A stretch of 64,000 nucleotides of DNA from Terebella lapidaria (Eukaryota > Annelida > Polychaeta > Terebellida > Terebellidae): assembly GCA_949152475.1 (NCBI GenBank), contig OX424564.1, positions 40,050,165 to 40,114,164 on the forward strand. The letters run 5' to 3'. Positions 21,291 to 30,399 of this stretch are shown here, one piece after another (the first letter of the stretch is position 1; each line of letters opens with the position of its first letter). The notes beneath the pieces are model-generated. The model did no database searches, was not told where the DNA came from, and worked only from the letters and a program-made list of their open reading frames with translations. A program made the translations under genes and the position numbers.

Positions 21291-22127
21291 GTGCTCCACG
21301 GAGCGGGTAACAATAGCATTCGTATCCACGGTATAATCGATCTGCCTATTACTCTTGGGGACAAGGTGTATATCACAGAGGCAATTGTCGCGGATATCGG
21401 AGCGCCTGGGATCATTGGGATGAACTTTCTCCGGATCCACCAGGTTATTGCCAACTTTTGCTCTGGCGAACTCCGGATGGGAGAGGACACTCATTTTCTC
21501 TTCCGCGCGGGTCCGAGCAAGTCGTTCCAACTTCGGGCGGCGCGCACTACGGTAGTGCCGCCTATGAGCGAGATGATCATTGAGGCGAGGCCGCGTTGTC
21601 CCCGCATGCCCCTCGATGGTTGTCCGTGTGTAGTACAGCCGGTGAGCAGTTTTGCCCAAGGAACCAGACTCGTGCTGGGTGGGGCTCTGGTCAAGTCCAA
21701 CGCCCACACGATGCCCATCCTTGTGGTGAATCCTACGGATGCTCCCATTGTACTGCGGCGCAGCTGTGTGGCGGCTACCGCAACACCCGCGTCGTCGAGT
21801 CGTGTCATCCCTGACGATCCTGTCTGCTGCGCTGCGTGCACGGCGGCGGCTGCCAGAGATGATCCGTTCACCCTGCCGGACCATCTGGAATCTAGAGTTC
21901 CGAAGGACCGGCTGGATGAAGATCAGCGTCAGGCTCTCCGCAAGCTGCTCCGGCAGTATGCGGATGTGTTCATGAGTCCGGACGGTGCGGTTGGCAAGAC
22001 AGACGTTGCCAAACACCGCATTGACCTCCTGGACGAGCGTCCTATCAAGCAGCATCTACGACGAAGAGGTCATAGACCGGGAGGTGCAGAAGATGCTCGA
22101 GCTAGACATCATCTCCGGCGCAGTTGA
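21291..22127 (+). CDS. Aspartic protease and start of Pol (fossil part)
   Basis: A 278-codon frame. GAGNNSIRIHGIIDLPITLG near residue 4 and ADIGAPGIIGMNFL near residue 35 match the second half of a retropepsin-like protease, where 'I.G.DFL' closes the fold. After residue 200, DEDQRQALRKLLRQYADVF and HRIDLLDERPIKQ match the linker that leads into reverse transcriptase in Gypsy Pol. The protease would cleave the polyproteins. Part of a fossil element. Confidence 0.65.
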   Translation: MLHGAGNNSIRIHGIIDLPITLGDKVYITEAIVADIGAPGIIGMNFLRIHQVIANFCSGELRMGEDTHFLFRAGPSKSFQLRAARTTVVPPMSEMIIEARPRCPRMPLDGCPCVVQPVSSFAQGTRLVLGGALVKSNAHTMPILVVNPTDAPIVLRRSCVAATATPASSSRVIPDDPVCCAACTAAAARDDPFTLPDHLESRVPKDRLDEDQRQALRKLLRQYADVFMSPDGAVGKTDVAKHRIDLLDERPIKQHLRRRGHRPGGAEDARARHHLRRS

Positions 22128-22263
22128 TTGCGAAGCAGAGAGCTGACAGTGCTCTGGCACCGTAATCAAAGCCCTTGAGGCCGGCCAGGAACCTTTCAAG
22201 GATGAGCGAAAAATCTACAGGGAGGAGACCCAGTCTCTGATCTCCCAGTGGGAAAGACTCTCC

Positions 22264-22614
22264 TTGAGGGGTGGCCTCTTATACCGGCGCTATGAGCCAC
22301 CGAGACCACTGCCACCCATTTGGCAGTTGGTGCTTCCGGCGGAGCTGCGGAAAGAAGTGCTCCGGGTGACCGGTCACTTGGGAATCCGGAGGACCGTCCA
22401 TAGGCTACAACAGCGCTTTCGTTGGCCTGGTAGCAGTTTGGACGTGCAACGATGGTGCGCAGCCTGCCCTCGGTGTCAAGCTCGTAAAGGAGTTCCAGCT
22501 CCTGGCCGCCACCCCTTAACCACGGTTAAGGCCGGCGCGCCGTTTGATCGGATAGCCTTGGATATACTGGGACCCATCGGGTCGACCCACGTGGTTTCCG
22601 GTACATCCTGGTGA
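22264..22614 (+). CDS. Integrase N-terminal zinc domain (fossil part)
   Basis: A 116-codon frame. VTGHLGIRRTVHRLQQRFRW is followed by WCAACPRCQARKG, giving the H-H-C-C zinc set of Gypsy integrases. APFDRIALDILGPIG at the end is the usual entry to the catalytic core, which carries on at 22611. The upstream LLYRRYEPPRPLPPIWQLVL matches the stretch that precedes this domain in Gypsy elements. Confidence 0.85.
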   Translation: MRGGLLYRRYEPPRPLPPIWQLVLPAELRKEVLRVTGHLGIRRTVHRLQQRFRWPGSSLDVQRWCAACPRCQARKGVPAPGRHPLTTVKAGAPFDRIALDILGPIGSTHVVSGTSW

Positions 22615-23129
22615 TTTCCGACTATTTCACCAAATATACCGACGCGTACCCACTGCGCCGCCAGACTGCGGACGAGGTAGCTTGGTTGCTGGTGAATAGG
22701 TGGGTGGTATACCATGGTGTACCTAAGCAGGTACATTCGGATCAGAGCACGCAATTTGAAAGCAACCTGTTCCGGAGCCTAGCACAGATGCTAGGAAGTA
22801 CCAAGGTGTGTACCACCCCTTACAGGCCCCAGTCGGATGGACAGGTTGAATGCTTTAACTGGTCTGTCCTTAACATGCTGGCGGCCTTTGTTAATGATCG
22901 TGTGAATGATTGGGATGACCACCTCCCGTATGTCTTAATGGCGTACCGGTCGTCGGTCCACTCTTCGACCGGAGTTACTCCGCATGCGATGTTGTACGGC
23001 CGGGAGCTCAATCTGCCACTGGATATTATGTATCCAACTGCGGCAGAGACCGGTGCAGTACCCCAGTGCGGTCCGAAGTACGTTGAGTGGGTTCGCCGCG
23101 CCCTGGCGAACGCCCATGATTTCGCGTGA
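22611..23129 (+). CDS. Integrase catalytic core (fossil part)
   Basis: A 172-codon frame. SDYFTKYTDAYPLR holds the first core motif, VHSDQSTQFESNLF the second Asp, and RPQSDGQVECFNWSVLNML the Glu of the D,D-35-E set. DWDDHLPYVLMAYRSSVHSS and GVTPHAMLYGRELNLPLD are standard end-of-core motifs of Gypsy integrases. The enzyme class joins the DNA copy to the host chromosome. Confidence 0.85.
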   Translation: MISDYFTKYTDAYPLRRQTADEVAWLLVNRWVVYHGVPKQVHSDQSTQFESNLFRSLAQMLGSTKVCTTPYRPQSDGQVECFNWSVLNMLAAFVNDRVNDWDDHLPYVLMAYRSSVHSSTGVTPHAMLYGRELNLPLDIMYPTAAETGAVPQCGPKYVEWVRRALANAHDFA

Positions 23130-23216
23130 GCGTGCCTGGATAAGTCTGCTATCCGACAGAAGCATGGCTATGACGCCCATGCCAAGGATAGGCCCGCTTT
23201 TGCGGAAGGAGATAAG

Positions 23217-23576
23217 GTGCGCTATTATTATCCACCGCTTAAGCAAGGGAACAAGTTTGCTAAGCCGTGGATAGGCCCATTTACTGTACTTAAACAGGTT
23301 ACGGACGTGGATTACTGGATCTGGAGGGACTCCGACCCGGATAGGGTTCTCGTGGTTCACATAGATAACCTGAAGAAGTACGAGGGCCCGCTTGTCATGG
23401 TTCCGCTCGTACAAGATGCGGAACCAGACGATGCTCCTTTATTGGATCCGTCCGGTCAGCATCCGTGGACTCTGAACGAGCGTGTACGCCGGATGGTGGG
23501 TCTCCCTCCCGTAGTTTTTAGCGCTAGAGATGTGCGGCAACCTTATTCGCATCAGTTCGCCTGTAGTCCGGCGTAG
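23217..23576 (+). CDS. GPY/F-type integrase C-terminal module (fossil part)
   Basis: A 119-codon frame. KPWIGPFTVLKQVTDVDYWI followed by RVLVVHIDNLKKY matches the GPY/F module found at the end of many Gypsy integrases, thought to aid DNA binding and multimer formation. It lies just behind the core. The acidic tail PDDAPLLDPSGQHPWTLNER is not assigned. Confidence 0.75.
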   Translation: MRYYYPPLKQGNKFAKPWIGPFTVLKQVTDVDYWIWRDSDPDRVLVVHIDNLKKYEGPLVMVPLVQDAEPDDAPLLDPSGQHPWTLNERVRRMVGLPPVVFSARDVRQPYSHQFACSPA

Positions 23577-23579
23577 TTA

Positions 23580-24353
23580 ACACAGTGGCTACGCTGGCCG
23601 GATGACTTTTGTGGATTTGCCGGACACCCTTGGTCCCATCACAGCCTCTTGTATGGCCAGACTGAGGTTGGGATTTACGTCCGCTACGGGAGAAGCGCTT
23701 TCCCACGGATTTGGGGAACTGGCTCTGGACGCGGGGCTAGTGTCCAGATGTGAGGACTGATGTCCGCGGTTCGTCCGCGTGACTCGTCCGGCACTCCGGA
23801 CGCTTTAAGATGACGCACTTCGGTGTGTTATCCCTCGTGAGCCACTACTATAAGATTGTTTATAGTAGGATAAGGTTTCCTGTGGCAGGAAACCGTTAAC
23901 CATTTTGCGGAATGGACCGACTGGTAAGTCTGCACGTGCGGACCAGCCGCGGCAGTGGGGGACGCTCATTCTCTTCCGGATTGTACCTTACACGGTCCGG
24001 CCGGAATGACCGGATCCCCGGCCTTCTCCCAAGGGGGTCGTATTTTACATTGCGTAGCATACTTTGTGGCTTTTAATCCGGATTCTTTATCATCAGATAA
24101 GGTCAATATGCCTTCATATGGTAGTCGTCCGGTCTGGACTCTGTTCGCGGGCAGCTCAGGACATCCGCCGGCTGTTGATTTCCTCATGTTTAGGATCCTC
24201 TAGATTGGCCGCCGGCATGAAGGGTTCGTCCCCCTAACCATTGTGGTTATGGCCCATGCCGGCTCCGCGTCTAATCTATTGGTTCCGCGCTCCGGTAGTC
24301 GTTTGTTTGGGCTCTGGGTTTGACCGGACACTGCTCCGCAGCCGGGCTGTACG
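23580..24353 (+). other. Non-coding interval after integrase
   Basis: GC-rich and rich in TCCGG. No frame has recognisable content. Confidence 0.5.
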
Positions 24354-24977
24354 TTGGGGTTGCTAGTGGGCGCGTCACAAACGCCCATGGGGCGCCCAAC
24401 AGTCTGTCCGGTTGCCATGGGCACGTCCAATCGCCTTGTAAGCTTACCAGCGGCTATGGGGAGTGGTTATGTTTATTTTCCATCTCATGTTATAATTCAT
24501 TGAGTGGATTATATAAGCCACAAGTATGCGTGCATGCCGTGGAAACGCTATTCTTACTCATTGGGGTTGCTAGTGGGCGCGTCACAAACGCCCATGGGGC
24601 GCCCAACAGTCTGTCCGGTTGCCATGGGCACGTCCAATCGCCTTGTAAGCTTACCAGCGGCTATGGGGAGTGGTTATGTTTATTTTCCATCTCATGTTAT
24701 AATTCATTGAGTGGATTATATAAGCCACAAGTATGCGTGCATGCCGTGGAAACGCTATTCTTACTCATTGGGGTTGCTAGTGGGCGCGTCACAAACGCCC
24801 ATGGGGCGCCCAACAGTCTGTCCGGTTGCCATGGGCACGTCCAATCGCCTTGTAAGCTTACCAGCGGCTATGGGGAGTGGTTATGTTTATTTTCCATCTC
24901 ATGTTATAATTCATTGAGTGGATTATATAAGCCACAAGTATGCGTGCATGCCGTGGAAACGCTATTCTTACTCATTT
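24354..24977 (+). repeat. Three tandem 207-bp units with repeated TATA motif
   Basis: Three near-perfect units, each beginning GGGGTTGCTAGTGGGCGCG. Each carries GGATTATATAAGCC (TTATATAAG at 24509, 24716 and 24923). Because 207 is divisible by 3, a frame stays open through all three, but its product looks like repeat translation. The position between integrase and the downstream frames, with a TATA box per unit, suggests an internal promoter block. Confidence 0.85.
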
Positions 24978-25501
24978 AATCGTACATTAAGATAAGTTTA
25001 GTGATATGTCTTTTTTCTGGTGCATTAGAGGGGTATAGGAGATTGTGTTGTGTGTATCAGAAGCTTGTTTTGCCGTGATCTATGGAAAAGCAGGCGAACA
25101 GTGGTGGATTTGTTTCCATTACTGGTTTGAACAGTGTAGATTTTATTTACATTGTTATAAGGTGGACATACTCGTTACATCCACAAGTAGATCGACTTCT
25201 GATACATTGTATGCAATCTCTATCCTGCTGTGGTGATTAACTTCACGTCATTGACCGCCAGTGGGGAAGCGAAGCTAATGACTGATGTTAATTACTGTAT
25301 TTTAATTGCGGGATCCCCCGGGATGGCTAGTACTTTTTGCCACTCGTATACATGGAGTATAGGCCCATTGTCTACACGGCTGCACTGCCGCGCGTGTAGA
25401 ATAGCTGCTAACACTTGATGCCTTTAAACTATGTAACTTGAGATTACTGGTCATTCGAGCACTCGGCACTGGTGGAGACAGATCTGCGGATCTGACTCCC
25501 A
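24978..25501 (+). other. AT-richer interval before the extra frames
   Basis: Lower G+C than the rest of the element and no recognisable frame. If the triplicated block is a promoter, this would be leader sequence. Confidence 0.4.
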
Positions 25502-26053
25502 GTGTTTAGCGCTTTAGAGCGCTCGAATTTTGCCATGACAGAGGCAAGTGACGGGGAAAGTACGGGAGGGGAGGTGCCTCCGGACAGTGATCACGAGATC
25601 CAGTCCGGAGATGAGTCTCTTGAGCGCGGTAACACGTACTCGGGACGAACTGAGCCTGAGGATGACGGCCGCCAGGCCGACTCCAAAAGCTCGTGCACGG
25701 GTTCTGAGGAATCCGACTCCGGCACTAGTGCCGAGAGTGTGGTCACGGTGGACTGCATTGTAGAGAGCAATTTGGCTGCAATAAACGCCGAGAAGCTCCT
25801 CGATCTGTCTCCGCTTTCCCGTGTGGAAGCGCTGATGGACTACAGCGAGGTGGGCTCCACTAGTGTGGATATTGAGTTGCATCTGCCCGCGGAGATGCTA
25901 GCATCTCTTGGGCCGGATGAGAGTACTCGTCCGGATGGCCACGGCCGTCTGGACACCGGTTCCGGCGAGAACTCCTCGGTGTCCGCACCTTCGAAGTCTA
26001 GTCCGCGTGATCAGGGCAAACCTGCGTTTTGGGCTGAACAGGTTTTGGGCTGA
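25502..26053 (+). CDS. Extra frame 1 after integrase, acidic, unknown (fossil part)
   Basis: A 183-codon open frame, strongly acidic and Ser-rich (TEASDGESTGGEVPPDSDHE, SSCTGSEESDSGTSAES). No domain recognised. Same strand, codon style and GC content as Gag, so it seems to belong to the element and not to an insert. It could be part of an accessory protein or of a second structural protein. Confidence 0.45.
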   Translation: MFSALERSNFAMTEASDGESTGGEVPPDSDHEIQSGDESLERGNTYSGRTEPEDDGRQADSKSSCTGSEESDSGTSAESVVTVDCIVESNLAAINAEKLLDLSPLSRVEALMDYSEVGSTSVDIELHLPAEMLASLGPDESTRPDGHGRLDTGSGENSSVSAPSKSSPRDQGKPAFWAEQVLG

Positions 26054-26230
26054 ACAGCCGGCCCGGAGGATACCGCAAGTAAGGATGACGGGTTTATATC
26101 GCCTGTCTCCAAACACACGCGCCTCCAAGCCAAGAAGATTGCCCAGAAGCAGTGGGAGGCCCAACAGAAACTAGAGGCCTCTAACCGCGGGCAATCCGAG
26201 TCCGATCCCGACCAGGGAAAGGACTCGTCC

Positions 26231-27436
26231 GTGCCTCTGCCGAAGAAGAAGAAGAGGAATCACCGGAAACACAAATCCGGTGGTCCCTCGCCTCAGTCCG
26301 GACCTAAGTCCGGAGGACCCAAGCCGCTGGCGCCTAAGCCGGACGACAAGTCAGGGTCTTCCGTCAAGTCCGGGGGTACCAAGGCGCGGAATCCTTCGGG
26401 AGGCGGTGCGGGCGGTACCTCCGCAAAGTCCGACTGGGGTACGGGAGGTCCCAGCAAGCCGGCGCCTTCCGGGGCACCAAAAGGGACCTCCTCCGGCAAA
26501 TCCTCCGGACGGTCAAAGCAGTCCAGAGCGGCGGAGAGCGGATCTAGTCCAGTGGACAGAGGGCACCCCTTGCCAAAGAAGGGAGATCTCCGGTTGGAGC
26601 TCCTTCGCCGGCAAGCAGAGAAGGACGGGGCTACGGACCTGTCCGATGCCGCACTGGATGCGGGGTGGCAGGTTTACTGCGACGAACAGCAGAAAGCTGC
26701 CGCTCAGCACGCGCAGAGTGTGCCTCGACAACCCAGGTCGAGTGGTCGTTCAGGGGCATCCAAGAAGCGACGGACGTCTTCGGAGCAGCCTTCTATCCAG
26801 AGGCTGCAGGCTGGTATGGGCCCCGAACTCCCTGGTGTGTGTCAAGGGCACATGTTTCTAGCGCGGTATGGCAGGGACGCGTACACCCAACGTTCGTCGG
26901 AGGCGGGTATGGCGGCCGAGACGCCTTTCACTAGGTCTCATCCACTCACGGACGAGGAGCGTGCCGGGCTACCACCTTTGACAGAGGGCGGGGTAACTTG
27001 CCCTTTCTGTCCGCCATCCCTGGACGGGTATAAGGACCCGCATCGTGCGCTCAACCGGGATCGTAGGTATCCTTCCTACGACCATTTGAGCCAGCACTTT
27101 GCGGGGTACCATTACCTCTGGGTGAAGTTGTTCATCTGTCGACGGTGCTACTCACGTAGCCCTGAGGAGAAATACTTCCCCAGTTTAGAGGCCCTGAACA
27201 CTCACCACGCGGGTGCACACCGCGGTGAGGGACTTCACACCACCGCTGATGAAGTGGGGCCTGTATTCAATTTTGGATACATTCCACCTCGGGTGGCGAC
27301 GTCCATGACTACGTCAGGGACGTCGAAGAACCGAACGTTCCCCTTCGGCCCATGGCGCTTTGCACAGCGTGCATGGATGATAACTGGAAGGAGTCTGGCA
27401 TCGTGTCCACAGGCTCGAGCTACACAGCTCGCCTGA
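26231..27436 (+). CDS. Extra frame 2 after integrase: basic protein with Cys2His2-like fingers (fossil part)
   Basis: A 401-codon open frame. It opens with a nuclear-localisation-like run (PKKKKRNHRKHK at residues 4-15), then ~130 residues rich in Gly, Pro, Ser and Lys. Near residue 257 come CPFCPPSLDGYKDPH and, 30 residues on, HLSQHFAGYH. Then CRRCYSRSPEEKYFPSLEAL ends in NTHHAGAH. These look like two Cys2-His2-type zinc units in tandem. A nucleic-acid-binding role is plausible. Gypsy elements do not usually carry such a protein after integrase, and I do not recognise a named family. Confidence 0.5.
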   Translation: MPLPKKKKRNHRKHKSGGPSPQSGPKSGGPKPLAPKPDDKSGSSVKSGGTKARNPSGGGAGGTSAKSDWGTGGPSKPAPSGAPKGTSSGKSSGRSKQSRAAESGSSPVDRGHPLPKKGDLRLELLRRQAEKDGATDLSDAALDAGWQVYCDEQQKAAAQHAQSVPRQPRSSGRSGASKKRRTSSEQPSIQRLQAGMGPELPGVCQGHMFLARYGRDAYTQRSSEAGMAAETPFTRSHPLTDEERAGLPPLTEGGVTCPFCPPSLDGYKDPHRALNRDRRYPSYDHLSQHFAGYHYLWVKLFICRRCYSRSPEEKYFPSLEALNTHHAGAHRGEGLHTTADEVGPVFNFGYIPPRVATSMTTSGTSKNRTFPFGPWRFAQRAWMITGRSLASCPQARATQLA

Positions 27437-27987
27437 CGGCAACCATGGGCCAGACCCCGGCGGAGTACCAGACGGCAGTAGCAGCCGCCCGGACAGCAGC
27501 AGAGGCTGTCCGTCAACCGCCGGCAACCCCAGTAGTGGAAGATCGGGACCGGGTCACCATGATCGTGTCTGAGATGCCGCAGATCGCGGCACTGACACGC
27601 GTGGCATCCCCCAATCGTCGCGCCCCACCAAAGACTCAGGGGAAGGGCTCGTTCACAGGAACTGATCCGGTCCGGACGACGCCCCTGCAGTCTCCGGGCA
27701 CTCTGACGCAGGAGGATTTCCCGGGCTTGCTGGAAGTGACAGTCCCTGCGGGTCCGTCAGAGGGACGTGTGGTGTCGGGCACCACCGCCTCCTCGAGTTC
27801 CACGTCGGTGGTCTGGTCTAAGACCCCACGTGAGACTCCTTCCATGGCAAGCGGTTCCGGACGTGCGCCACCTCTCTCGAGGTCGACGTCCGCGTCCTCC
27901 GTACCGATTGAAGGGACATCAGCGGGATGGCAAAGCATCGTCTCCTTGGACATGGATCCCCTCAATCCGGCGGAGGATGTGCTCTGA
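27352..27987 (+). CDS. Extra frame 3 after integrase, unknown (fossil part)
   Basis: A 211-codon open frame, rich in Ala, Pro, Thr and Ser, starting MALCTACMDDNWKESGI. A Cys-x2-Cys pair stands at its start. EDFPGLLEVTVPAG is the only non-repetitive stretch that stands out. No domain recognised; it overlaps the end of extra frame 2. Confidence 0.35.
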   Translation: MALCTACMDDNWKESGIVSTGSSYTARLTATMGQTPAEYQTAVAAARTAAEAVRQPPATPVVEDRDRVTMIVSEMPQIAALTRVASPNRRAPPKTQGKGSFTGTDPVRTTPLQSPGTLTQEDFPGLLEVTVPAGPSEGRVVSGTTASSSSTSVVWSKTPRETPSMASGSGRAPPLSRSTSASSVPIEGTSAGWQSIVSLDMDPLNPAEDVL

Positions 27988-28131
27988 CAGTTCGGATCTA
28001 CGGCTGCCAGCGCCCACGAGACTTTCCGCGAGTCTGTGGGCCAGGCGGTCGGCCATCGTTGCAATGGTTTAGATCGGATACCGTCGGACACAGCGTTGGC
28101 TAGCCTGCCAGTCCCTTGAGCCATTGGTGAC

Positions 28132-28872
28132 TTGGGGTCCGCGGGTGTAGCCGCATTGGTCCGCGCGAGAGAAGAGCACCTCTGGGATCACCCCCAGCGG
28201 GGCAGGCTCACTCAGACCGCGGAGTACCTCGTAGCGCAGATGGACCGCTCTCTGGAACGGCTCAGCTGGTACTGTGAGAGCTACCGGACTTTGTCGGCCG
28301 AGTGTGAGCGGAGGGCTTTCGCCCAAGGGCAAGCCGCCGCCAGAGCCGAGCAGTCTGAGAGGACCTTCGTCTCCCCCGAGGTAACCGCTAGGATGCAGCA
28401 GTTGGAGGCTGAGAATCAGCAGCTACGGCGTCGTCTCGACGAAGCCGAGGCTGCTAGGACTCGCCTGATCCAGGGCGTTGATGACCTCTCGTTGTTCGCT
28501 ATGGACCAGTCTGCTGTCCAGCGGGTGGATGCCGCTTTGGAGCTAGCCATCTACCCCATCCTCGTCCGGATGTGGGGAGAGCATATAGCCGGCGTCCAGC
28601 GCACCCGCGATACGGTAGAGATGTTCGTCGCCGTGGCCCACCTCGGCACGACAGCTCTACCAGCCTTCTTCGCGTTGGCTCCGTCAGGACCTGGTTTGCG
28701 GGGTTCCCCAGTGAAGCCCCTGCAACCGCCACCAGGCCTGTCTCGTCCGCCCGTGCAGCCGGATTATTCCATGCCGGCTCCGCTGCTTCCGCAGCGTAGG
28801 AACCCCTCTCCGCCGCTAAGCCCCAAGAAAGGCGGCACGGACGAGGAGCCGATGCAGGAGGAGGAAGGCTAG
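28132..28872 (+). CDS. Extra frame 4 after integrase: coiled-coil protein (fossil part)
   Basis: A 246-codon open frame. Residues ~85-115 (VTARMQQLEAENQQLRRRLD) form a clear heptad coiled coil, preceded by QMDRSLERLSWYCESYRTL. The middle is helical and non-repetitive (AALELAIYPILVRMWGEHIA). The tail is Pro-rich and ends acidic (DEEPMQEEEG). A self-associating structural role is a guess. It ends 57 bases before the tract without frames that leads to the polypurine tract. Confidence 0.45.
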   Translation: MGSAGVAALVRAREEHLWDHPQRGRLTQTAEYLVAQMDRSLERLSWYCESYRTLSAECERRAFAQGQAAARAEQSERTFVSPEVTARMQQLEAENQQLRRRLDEAEAARTRLIQGVDDLSLFAMDQSAVQRVDAALELAIYPILVRMWGEHIAGVQRTRDTVEMFVAVAHLGTTALPAFFALAPSGPGLRGSPVKPLQPPPGLSRPPVQPDYSMPAPLLPQRRNPSPPLSPKKGGTDEEPMQEEEG

Positions 28873-29355
28873 GTGCTAACCTCGTTGCTGCGGCAAGCAG
28901 CGGCGTGCCGGAGCCATTCCTGCGGACCTGAGGCGCCGGCCGGCGGGGCGGCTGGCAACCTTTTTTATAGGTACTATCACTTTTGATCACTCGGTGTGTC
29001 GTTTTACAAAATTTCCAAATTTAAAGGTTAACCTTAAAGATATTCTAAAGACTCGACACACCGTTCCTTTCGGCGGATGACCTTCCAAGGTCACCACACC
29101 TTTCTGGACCACCTCGGTCAAAATTTTAGCTTGTTTATTAGGGTTTGTTCAAAATTGTGAAGCGCGTTATAGTTTACTCCGTAAGTCCGGGGGTCGTTCC
29201 CCATTCTCCCAAAAGGGACCCTTAAGGTCCTAGTCTTTAGCGCAGTGACTTCCGGGTGTTGCCATCTTGCCTTCTTCTGGCCCCCGCCATGCGAAGCCTT
29301 CGTCGGGTTTCTAGCATTTTGGGCGCGGGCGGAACATGTTGGGGACCAACATTGT

Positions 29356-29368
29356 AAGAAGGGGGTAA
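29356..29368 (+). other. Polypurine tract
   Basis: AAGAAGGGGGTAA, followed by TGTGG. Purine-rich and directly ahead of the right LTR region, as expected for plus-strand priming. Confidence 0.55.
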
Positions 29369-29399
29369 TGTGGCGATTTTGCCCAAAGATCGTGGCAGG

Positions 29400-30071
29400 T
29401 GACTTTCTTAAACACTCTAGTTTTACGGCCTATTTTTAGACTGCTTCAGTTCGGAGCGTGCCCCGGCAACGCACTGTACTCTCCTCGCACCCAGTAAACT
29501 ATAACAATGGTTTGACCTAGTTTCTCCTCCCGCCTCTTGTGCCCGATATATTTACTTGAGCGTTGGCTTGATCTAAGAGATTGTCCCAGAGCAGGCCAAG
29601 AGGTAGGACGAGAGGCTCGCCATGAGCTTCAAGTCCTCGTATCTTGGGTAAAGGCCCTCACGGGCCTTGGGGACGATTTCCATAGGGGGCCCGGGTTGGG
29701 GGAGACCGTGTTGACTCGGGGGCGCCAGCCCTCGCACCGGTTCCTTCTCCACCCGGGGTGGTGTGACACAGGCTCTGGCAGACCTTCGGGCTGGCTCAGA
29801 GTTCCATCTCTGTGACAGTGCCTTCGGCGAGGCCGGCCAGTGACATGCCCACGTGTACAGGTTCCGTGGTGCCGCTCCCATGGCATCTCGGGCTCTACAT
29901 TACCATAACTGTGTAATATGCATGTTGTAGATAAGGTTTTGGTGATGATGCATTGATGTGTTATGTTGTAGTGTATGACGGCCGGACTCGTTCCGGGCTG
30001 ACTGTACCTGGTTGTAGTGTTCCGTAGAGTAGTGCCGGACGCCCTGTAGCGGGCGCCCGCCAAACTTTACA
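29400..30071 (+). repeat. Right LTR
   Basis: Matches 17998-18684 with scattered substitutions and small indels, and ends TTTACA. The true edge may start at TGTGGCG (29369), just behind the polypurine tract. Confidence 0.85.
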
Positions 30072-30399
30072 TAACGATCACACGTTTCGGGATGTTTGGC
30101 AGACATATCGTATCACAGCGAAGAGGCTCAAGAGACATGCGGTTCTCCAGTGCTTGCCAGTATCCTAACGTGATACCCCCCCCCCCCCCCTTTAATTTCA
30201 GGAAAAAAAGTCTGAAATTTCGAAGGTTGCTTCCTTTTTATCGTCGCACACGCTCGCATCCGCCCTTGTGAATGTTTTTTCTCGCATTTCCAAGCTCTGA
30301 AAAGCTCACTATTCCCGTTAGATCACCCAGAGGTCACTGGCTTCTTGAGCCCTAGGCCGGCCCATGCTGAATATTGTAATGACCTTGAACTTGACCTTG
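30072..30399. other. No supported gene; poly-C run
   Basis: A C run near 30178-30190. Nothing else stands out. Confidence 0.5.

Larger units (their letters stand above)
17998..30071 (+). mobile_element. Gypsy-type LTR retrotransposon with extra 3' frames (fossil)
   Basis: Two direct LTRs flank 10.7 kb. The interior is clearly richer in G+C than either flank and holds, in order, a primer-binding site, Gag, a CCHC zinc knuckle, an aspartic protease, integrase zinc and core domains with a GPY/F-type module, a triplicated 207-bp block, and several further coding-like frames up to a polypurine tract. Protease ahead of integrase, the C-terminal GPY/F block and the CCHC Gag place it with Ty3/Gypsy elements. 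By eye the two LTRs differ at two to three dozen positions in about 670, so the insertion is not recent. The element is broken, with several breaks. I did not find a clear target duplication. Confidence 0.85.

Noticed and set aside
24320-24979. 219-codon frame with three 69-residue repeats as a repeat protein
   Set aside because: Two frames are open through the block simply because 207 is divisible by three, and the block carries TATA motifs.
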